Below are positions 7,832 through 12,185 of a stretch of DNA of 12,185 nt, piece by piece; positions within the stretch are counted from its first letter, which is position 1, and each line of letters opens with the position of its first letter. The notes under the pieces are model-generated. The model saw only the letters and a list, made by a program, of their open reading frames with translations, was not told the origin of the DNA and made no database searches. This DNA is from Caldifarciminota bacterium (lineage in GTDB: Bacteria > Hydrothermota > UBA3073 > NMUJ01). Where the stretch lies: assembly GCA_021158725.1 (NCBI GenBank), contig JAGGUB010000006.1:1-12185 (forward strand), given 5' to 3'. Made by a program: the position numbers and the translations under genes.

Positions 7832-8521
7832 TTAATCGATATCCAGTTTATACCCCATACCTCTGACACTTTTTATAAATCTACCCGCATCCTTGAGCTT
7901 ACTCCGCAAGTGTCGGATATGTACGTCTATGGTTCTATCAAGTACTGATTTGTCTTTCCCCCATAATCTATCGAGTAGCTGAGTTCTTGTGAATACCCAG
8001 CCTTTCCTTTCTGCAAGTATACGTAATAGGTTGAATTCAGTGGGTGTGAGGTCGACTTTTTCACCGTTAACATATACTTCGTAACGCTTGAGATCTATTA
8101 TTAACTCCTTACCTATTTTGATAGCGTGACGTGGTTTTACGATGGTATCGCTTCTACGTAATACTGCCTTGACACGTGCAACCAGCTCACGCGGTGAGAA
8201 CGGTTTAACTACATAGTCATCGGCACCAAGTTCTAATCCCACCACGCGGTCGGGTTCGTCACCCTTTGCAGTTAATATAATTATGGGGATAAGAGCCGTA
8301 CGTTCGTTCTTCTTGAGTATACGACAAACGTCTAACCCATCGATATCGGGTAACATCAAATCAAGAATTATTAAGTCTACCAAGTGGTTCCTGAGATATT
8401 CTAACAAACCACGTGCTTCAGAGAATGTTTCAACCTGGAACCCTTCTTTTTTAAGATGATGCATTACAAGTTCAATAATATCAGGTTCGTCGTCCACCAC
8501 TGCTATGGATTTATGATACAT
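7832..8521 (-). CDS. phoB: PhoB/PhoP-type response regulator (OmpR family)
   Basis: DNA-binding activator of the phosphate regulon, 229 residues, full length. The receiver domain (about 1-118) has acidic residues D10-D11, phospho-acceptor D54 in IILDLMLPDIDG, T84 in ILTAKGDEPD and K106 in DDYVVKPFSPRELVARVKAVLRR, a signature typical of PhoB/PhoP. The C-terminal winged helix (about 130-229) has LTPTEFNLLRILAE, the recognition-helix region DRTIDVHIRHLRSKL and the closing SVRGMGYKLD. It precedes phoR by 14 bp and probably binds the Pho box in front of the porin gene. Its own start codon lacks a clear Shine-Dalgarno sequence; a promoter with an overlapping palindrome lies just upstream. Confidence 0.95.
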   Translation of the reverse strand: MYHKSIAVVDDEPDIIELVMHHLKKEGFQVETFSEARGLLEYLRNHLVDLIILDLMLPDIDGLDVCRILKKNERTALIPIIILTAKGDEPDRVVGLELGADDYVVKPFSPRELVARVKAVLRRSDTIVKPRHAIKIGKELIIDLKRYEVYVNGEKVDLTPTEFNLLRILAERKGWVFTRTQLLDRLWGKDKSVLDRTIDVHIRHLRSKLKDAGRFIKSVRGMGYKLDID

Positions 8522-8527
8522 CTGATG

Positions 8528-8557
8528 ATAATATTAAATAGGGGGATATTGTGTCAA
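8528..8557 (-). promoter_or_regulatory. Probable sigma-70 type promoter of phoB-phoR
   Basis: TTGACA (8552-8557, perfect -35) is followed after 18 bp by TATTAT (8528-8533, 5 of 6 for the -10 box). The -10 box ends only three bases before the phoB ATG, so the transcript would have almost no leader or start within the first codons unless a shifted -10 such as ATATTA (17-bp spacer) is used. Confidence 0.5.
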
Positions 8558-8561
8558 TATC
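8545..8561. promoter_or_regulatory. Perfect 17-bp palindrome over the phoB -35 box, candidate operator
   Basis: GATATTG and CAATATC are exact reverse complements separated by three bases, and the -35 hexamer lies inside. A homodimeric regulator bound here would block or modulate phoB-phoR transcription. It does not look like a terminator for pyrD: the stem is AT-rich and no T-run follows. It is also not a Pho box, which consists of direct repeats. Confidence 0.45.
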
Positions 8562-8573
8562 AGAGAGCTGTTC

Positions 8574-9422
8574 TTAGATTAAGTTTTCCATTAACCCCTC
8601 TACTAATTCCTTACCGATGAGTGGGTGGTTGAAGTTAGCGCTACCCACCTGTACGAGTGATGCACCTACGGTGATGAATTCGAGCACATCTTCGAGCTTC
8701 GACACACCACCACACCCGATGATCGGTAAGTGGGTAAGCTTTTTCGCTTTATGTACAGCATACAGGGCGATAGGTTTGATGCTGGGCCCCGATAGCCCAC
8801 CTGTTACATTACCGAGCTGCGGTCTACGTGTTTGTAAATCGATAGCCATTGCCGGTACACTGTTTATGAGGGTGAACCCATCCGCATACGGTGTAAGTAG
8901 TGGCACTATTTGGTCGATATCATGTACTATCGATAGCTTGTAGATTAGCGGTTTATGGCTCAACTCACGTAGGTTACGTGCTATATCTAATAAACTGGTG
9001 GTATCTTTACCCAGCTCGATACCTCCACGTGTAACGTTTGGACATGATACGTTTATCTCGTATGCGGTTACATTGGTGGGGTTGAGCCGTTCCACTAATG
9101 TATAGAACTCTTCTGGCTTACTACCCGCTATACTCACTATGATGATGGGGTTGAGTTGTTCCAATTCAGGCAACACCTTATCTATGAATCTATCGATACC
9201 GGGGTTCTCCAGACCTATTGAGTTGAGCACCCCATGTTCGGTTTCCCAGATCCTGGGTGGTGGGTTACCTTCACGCGGTTCAACTGTTATGGTTTTGGTC
9301 ACCAAGCCACCCAACATCGACAACGGATAGAGTTCGTTCAACCTCGGTGACCACGTACCTGAAGCCAACAATATCGGATTTCTAAACGTTACACCAAAAG
9401 CTTGCACCTCAAGTCGCTTCAT
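8574..9422 (-). CDS. pyrD: Dihydroorotate dehydrogenase B, catalytic subunit (class 1B)
   Basis: Oxidises dihydroorotate to orotate on FMN, the fourth step of pyrimidine synthesis; cytoplasmic, 282 residues. Family landmarks: NPILLASGTW near 15-24, K43 in VTKTITVEPREGN, the orotate-binding stretch NSIGLENPG (67-75), and NVSCPNVTRGG with C127 as the active-site base, which marks class 1 rather than the membrane-bound class 2 (serine). FMN-phosphate contacts are in GCGGVSKLEDVLEF and ASLVQVGSANF near the C-terminus. Its ATG overlaps the pyrK stop as ATGA, so the two subunits are made together. With PyrK present it should be the NAD-linked 1B enzyme. phoB follows after 52 bp. Confidence 0.96.
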   Translation of the reverse strand: MKRLEVQAFGVTFRNPILLASGTWSPRLNELYPLSMLGGLVTKTITVEPREGNPPPRIWETEHGVLNSIGLENPGIDRFIDKVLPELEQLNPIIIVSIAGSKPEEFYTLVERLNPTNVTAYEINVSCPNVTRGGIELGKDTTSLLDIARNLRELSHKPLIYKLSIVHDIDQIVPLLTPYADGFTLINSVPAMAIDLQTRRPQLGNVTGGLSGPSIKPIALYAVHKAKKLTHLPIIGCGGVSKLEDVLEFITVGASLVQVGSANFNHPLIGKELVEGLMENLI

Positions 9423-10135
9423 AGCACTATCGTGCGTGCATCAAAGACGGGTCCATCCTCACACAAATGGAAATATCCGCCAGCTCGCCTACGTATGGCA
9501 CAGCCACGACATGCACCTATACCGCAACCCATACGCTGTTCAACTAATACCTGCACATATCGGTTATTACTTATGGCGAAATCTATGAGCTGGTTAAGCA
9601 TCTCAATCGGGCCACATGCCAATATCGTATCCTTACTTATTGTATTGAGGCAATCCGTAGCCATACCCTGCATCCCATGGGAACCATCCTCGGTATAAAG
9701 GTGTATATCCCAGCCTTTGAACCTCTCCAACCCAAAGAACTCATCTTTGGTTTTGACACCCCACACAAGGGTTACATCGTCTGCAACCCGTTTAAGTAAG
9801 AAGAAGGGTGCGATCCCTATCCCACCAGCGATCACGTTTATGTGATGGGTGGGGATATCGAACCCATTCCCTAATGGACCCAACAAGTAGATGCTGGCCG
9901 TGGGTTGCAGCTTGGTGAGCTCACGTGTACCTTTACCTACAACCTTGTAGAAGATGGTAAGCACATTATCGACATAATCCCCGATACTAAATGGACGCGG
10001 TAGAAGGCATCCCTTCGGGTACAGGAGCACAAACTGACCTGGCTTCACGTGACCGAGATCAACCTCCACCTGTAGCTCAAATATCTGAGCTGCTACTTTA
10101 CTGTTCTTTATTACCTTGACCTTCACGTACTGCAT
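9419..10135 (-). CDS. pyrK: Dihydroorotate dehydrogenase B, electron-transfer subunit
   Basis: Iron-sulphur flavoprotein that passes electrons from PyrD to NAD+; 238 residues. The ferredoxin-reductase-like FAD domain (1-95) has RPFSI (47-51); the NAD domain has AGGIGIAPFFLL (103-114) and ACGP (173-176). The C-terminal [2Fe-2S] site is complete: C204, C209, C212 and C225 in MGCGIGACRGCAIRR and FHLCEDGP. The start at 10135 matches the expected PyrK N-terminus and lies 38 bp inside the upstream TPR gene, an unusually long overlap. pyrK-pyrD order and the ATGA junction are as in many bacteria, but no other pyrimidine genes are in the window. Confidence 0.95.
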   Translation of the reverse strand: MQYVKVKVIKNSKVAAQIFELQVEVDLGHVKPGQFVLLYPKGCLLPRPFSIGDYVDNVLTIFYKVVGKGTRELTKLQPTASIYLLGPLGNGFDIPTHHINVIAGGIGIAPFFLLKRVADDVTLVWGVKTKDEFFGLERFKGWDIHLYTEDGSHGMQGMATDCLNTISKDTILACGPIEMLNQLIDFAISNNRYVQVLVEQRMGCGIGACRGCAIRRRAGGYFHLCEDGPVFDARTIVL

Positions 10136-11399
10136 TCAACAGCTCACTTGCTTTACGTGCATAGTAGGTGTTGGGGTAACGTTTGATTACTGCCTCATAA
10201 TATTTGCAAGCCAATTCAGGGTTATCATCCTTATGACGTGCGATCCATGCCAGAGCCAACCCCGCCTTGGGTGCGTACCGGCTTTGGGGATAATCCTGCC
10301 ACACCTTGAGATAATATTGGCGTGCCTTATCGAGTTGATCGAACTCAAACAGATACAATTCTGCCAACCTAAATATACTGGTATCCGTCATACTTGTATC
10401 TGCTTCATACTTGAGAAGCTTATCGATAGCCTCTTTACGTAAGCTTGCCCGTGCACGTAGGAGTGGATCGCCCTTCTTTGTGATCTCATCGTAATACTGG
10501 GCTGCTTCTTTGTAGTTACATAGCCATTCATGTATCTCCGCAAGTAACACCAATGCATTGACCGAATTCGTATATTTCTGTAGTAGGTCGATAGCCCTAT
10601 TTGTGTCACCCAGCTCTATGTAACCTCTTGCCATCTCCAACGCAATAGCTTCCTCTTCGGTGGGATCGGTCACCCTCTTACGTAGCTCCTCGAGCCTATT
10701 TAGCCCCTCCTCTACGTTGCCCATCAATATTTCAGCACGTGCCAGCTTTATGAGTATGGGGTTTTTGCGTGTCGCAAACTGTAGCGCTTGCTGGTACATG
10801 GTGGCTGCATGTTCGTATTCGTGAAGCGAATCATATGCTGCACCTAATGTCAACAACACATCACCTTTGTATGAACTCTTTGGGAATCGCTTCAGGAACT
10901 GTTCACCCTTATCTATGGCTTCATAATAGGCATGCTCTTCGAAGTATGATTGTATCAACAGATAATAAGCTCTTTCACAGAACTGCCCTTTGTTTGTGGA
11001 TATGAGGGGTTCCAACAGCTCACGTGCCTTTATGAGGTCACCTTGTTTGATGTAGGTCTCTGCCAGCATATAGCGTGCTTCGTCGCAGGCTTTGTGTTCG
11101 GGGAAAAACGTGATGAATTCACGAAACTTCTCCTCAGCTTGACTGTACTCACCCTTTGCAAGGAACGCCTTACCCATAAGTAATACGGCATCAGGTACCC
11201 AACGTGATGTAGGGTAGTACTTTATTATCTTGCCACACCTTTCTATCACCTTATCCAGTTTCTGTGTGGACGGTGGTTCGGTTTTGATCGCTTCCTCGTA
11301 GTCTCGTTTCGCATTGTAGAAAAGGTTGAAGTAGGATTTAAAATGTACGCATCCCATAAATATTATAATGAACAGCAACACTGTATGAGTATGTTTCAT
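10098..11399 (-). CDS. TPR-repeat lipoprotein, BamD/YbgF-like, function unknown
   Basis: Predicted exported tetratricopeptide protein of 433 residues. A short hydrophobic leader (MKHTHTVLLFIIIFMGC) ends in a cysteine at 17; FMGC is an imperfect lipobox (phenylalanine at -3), so lipidation is likely but not certain. From about residue 45 to the end there are successive helical hairpins with TPR-like spacing, e.g. ADEARYMLAETYIKQGD-like units (CDEARYMLAETYIKQGD, 108-124), AYYLLIQSYFEEHAYYEAI, APKAGLALAWIA and a final KYYEAVIKRYPNTYYARKAS, which are typical of outer-membrane assembly lipoproteins. BamD itself is shorter (about 245). No strong Shine-Dalgarno sequence precedes the ATG; GGAG lies 12 bases upstream. 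It shares 38 bp with pyrK, suggesting one transcript, though no functional link is apparent. Confidence 0.8.
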   Translation of the reverse strand: MKHTHTVLLFIIIFMGCVHFKSYFNLFYNAKRDYEEAIKTEPPSTQKLDKVIERCGKIIKYYPTSRWVPDAVLLMGKAFLAKGEYSQAEEKFREFITFFPEHKACDEARYMLAETYIKQGDLIKARELLEPLISTNKGQFCERAYYLLIQSYFEEHAYYEAIDKGEQFLKRFPKSSYKGDVLLTLGAAYDSLHEYEHAATMYQQALQFATRKNPILIKLARAEILMGNVEEGLNRLEELRKRVTDPTEEEAIALEMARGYIELGDTNRAIDLLQKYTNSVNALVLLAEIHEWLCNYKEAAQYYDEITKKGDPLLRARASLRKEAIDKLLKYEADTSMTDTSIFRLAELYLFEFDQLDKARQYYLKVWQDYPQSRYAPKAGLALAWIARHKDDNPELACKYYEAVIKRYPNTYYARKASELLNAVREGQGNKEQ

Positions 11400-11424
11400 A
11401 TGTATCTATATCTCCATGGTTATG

Positions 11425-11496
11425 GGAAGGGGGCCACACAAGTACCCCCAGCAGTATTAGAGTGTATATTGACTTCGCAATCTGTGGCCCCCTTCC
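11425..11496. repeat. Perfect 14-bp GC-rich inverted repeat with 44-nt loop
   Basis: GGAAGGGGGCCACA (11425-11438) and its exact reverse complement (11483-11496) flank 44 bases, in the 160-bp gap (11400-11559) between the ferredoxin and TPR genes. As minus-strand RNA it would form a 14-bp stem closing a region that can form a small inner hairpin (ATTG / CAAT around CGAAGT). A GGGGG run within the loop could compete for the CCCCC of the 3' arm. No T-run follows on either strand, so it is not an ordinary intrinsic terminator. It contains no tRNA, SRP RNA or riboswitch consensus that I recognise. The rest of the gap holds nothing else I can identify. Confidence 0.7.
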
Positions 11497-11559
11497 TTAA
11501 AATGCGAGCACCTTTCCCGTAACCGACAAACCTATACCAGCCTGAAAAGCTACCCGTCA

Positions 11560-11742
11560 TCACGCCTCGATTATTATAGCTTGTGTGGGACAGGACTCAG
11601 CCACTTCCTGGCAGTTGCACCCGTTACAGCCTTCGGGATTGATGACCTTCGCCTTGTCACCCTCCACCTTGAAGACTTCTGGACACATAGCTTCACACAC
11701 GCCACAACCGATGCATGCGTCCTCGTCTATGGTCACTCGCAT
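11560..11742 (-). CDS. Small [4Fe-4S] ferredoxin
   Basis: Cytoplasmic electron carrier of 60 residues, the length of single-cluster ferredoxins of the Thermotoga maritima type, which it resembles (start MRVTIDEDACIGCGVCEAMC). Cluster ligands are C10, C13, C16 and C51 (CIGCGVC and SCPTQAI). C20 corresponds to the cysteine that in the Thermotoga protein forms a disulphide with a later cysteine. Here the partner region is unusual in having three cysteines close together (GCNGCNC; C39, C42, C44), making eight in all. AGGAGG lies four bases before the ATG, a strong site. It begins 45 bp after dprA and is followed by the inverted-repeat gap. Redox partner not evident. Confidence 0.92.
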   Translation of the reverse strand: MRVTIDEDACIGCGVCEAMCPEVFKVEGDKAKVINPEGCNGCNCQEVAESCPTQAIIIEA

Positions 11743-11787
11743 CTTACCTCCTTTTCTAACTTACATCTTAAGGTTGTCACAATTTTG

Positions 11788-12185
11788 TCAAGGTAGACGT
11801 ATGAAGTTTCGTCCAGGTAATTGTTTAACTTGACGTTTTAACTCTAATGTCAGAAGTATGGCGGTCAACCTCTGTACGGGCATGTTCAGCCGTTCAGCTA
11901 TATCGTCGACATGTTGAGGTTCGTCTGTCAACACCTCCAATACAGATTGTTCTTCATCGGTTAATTCAACCTCAACCTTCTTCACCTTATAGTCGATATT
12001 GAGTAGCTCAAACACATCCTCCACCTTGGTGATAACATGTGCCCCCTGTGCTATAAGCATATTCGTACCTTCACTCATACGGCTGGTTATGTTACCAGGT
12101 ACTGCAAGTACATCACGACCAAGCTCTAACGCCCACCGTACGGTATGCATGACGCCTGACGTGATGGCAGCTTCAACCACTATAA
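11788..12185 (-). CDS. dprA: DprA (Smf), C-terminal part, cut by window edge
   Basis: About 132 C-terminal residues of the DNA-processing protein that loads RecA on incoming single-stranded DNA during natural transformation. The frame is open to the right edge, reading IVVEAAITSG, so the GTG at 12180 is not the true start. The end of the Rossmann-like core is recognisable in VVEAAITSGVMHTVRWALE, GRDVLAVPGNI and EGTNMLIAQGAHVI, with the EDVFELL segment after it. It is followed by a linker and the winged-helix domain (from about TDEEQSVLEVLTDEPQHVDD to the C-terminus NFIRLP) common to many DprA proteins. Identity is clear although incomplete. The ferredoxin gene follows on the same strand. Confidence 0.92.
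   Translation of the reverse strand, partial: IVVEAAITSGVMHTVRWALELGRDVLAVPGNITSRMSEGTNMLIAQGAHVITKVEDVFELLNIDYKVKKVEVELTDEEQSVLEVLTDEPQHVDDIAERLNMPVQRLTAILLTLELKRQVKQLPGRNFIRLP

Noticed and set aside
11425..11496. Inverted repeat read as an intrinsic terminator, tRNA or SRP RNA
   Set aside because: No T-run on either strand, loop of 44 bases, no T-arm or anticodon geometry, and no GGAAGCAGCC-type SRP loop.
11765..11791. Ferredoxin promoter (TTGACA at 11786-11791 with TAAGAT at 11765-11770)
   Set aside because: The -35 match is good but it overlaps the dprA stop, the spacer is only 15 bp and the -10 matches 4 of 6; too weak to list as a feature.
11581..11833. Two plus-strand frames over ferredoxin and dprA
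   Set aside because: Both are opposite to clear conserved genes and mutually overlapping; no protein family features.
12178..12180. GTG as a start for a complete 130-residue protein at the right edge
   Set aside because: The frame stays open upstream and the sequence is the middle of DprA, so the gene is merely cut by the window.

Overview
The window carries twelve genes, all on the minus strand. I infer a diderm (Gram-negative type) bacterium: there is an outer-membrane porin with a Sec signal, a PstS with a signal peptide but no lipobox cysteine, and a lipoprotein rich in TPRs. The lineage cannot be fixed from the sequence. The DNA is moderately AT-rich. The small ferredoxin resembles single-cluster ferredoxins of the Thermotoga type, and PhoR has the large extracytoplasmic sensor domain typical of Firmicutes-type PhoR. 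A deep-branching or candidate-phylum anaerobe would fit, but that is inference.

Read in the direction of transcription, from the right edge to the left: the C-terminal part of dprA (cut by the window edge); a 60-residue ferredoxin; a 160-bp gap holding a perfect 14-bp GC-rich inverted repeat with a 44-nt loop; a TPR lipoprotein; pyrK and pyrD (the two subunits of NAD-linked dihydroorotate dehydrogenase B); the two-component pair phoB-phoR; then a run of an outer-membrane porin, pstS, pstC, pstA, pstB, phoU and an MFS transporter cut by the left edge.

The left two thirds is a phosphate-starvation module. Immediately upstream of the porin, starting in the phoR stop codon, are four 7-bp CTTAACM-like elements spaced exactly 11 bp apart, followed 8 bp later by a possible -10 box. 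This is the geometry of a Pho box, so phosphorylated PhoB probably activates a transcript that reads through porin-pstSCAB-phoU and perhaps the MFS gene. That would put a complete route for phosphate, from outer-membrane pore to periplasmic binding protein to ABC importer, together with the PhoU signalling subunit, in one transcript beside its own sensor and regulator. Junctions are tight: the Shine-Dalgarno sequences of pstS and phoU are fused to the preceding stop codon (TAGGAG), pstC/pstA overlap as ATGA, and pstA/pstB overlap by 7 bp.

The least explained parts are the inverted repeat between ferredoxin and TPR gene, the perfect 17-bp palindrome covering the -35 box of the probable phoB promoter, the porin's substrate and the role of the terminal MFS gene. 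No CRISPR array, insertion sequence, tRNA or rRNA was seen.
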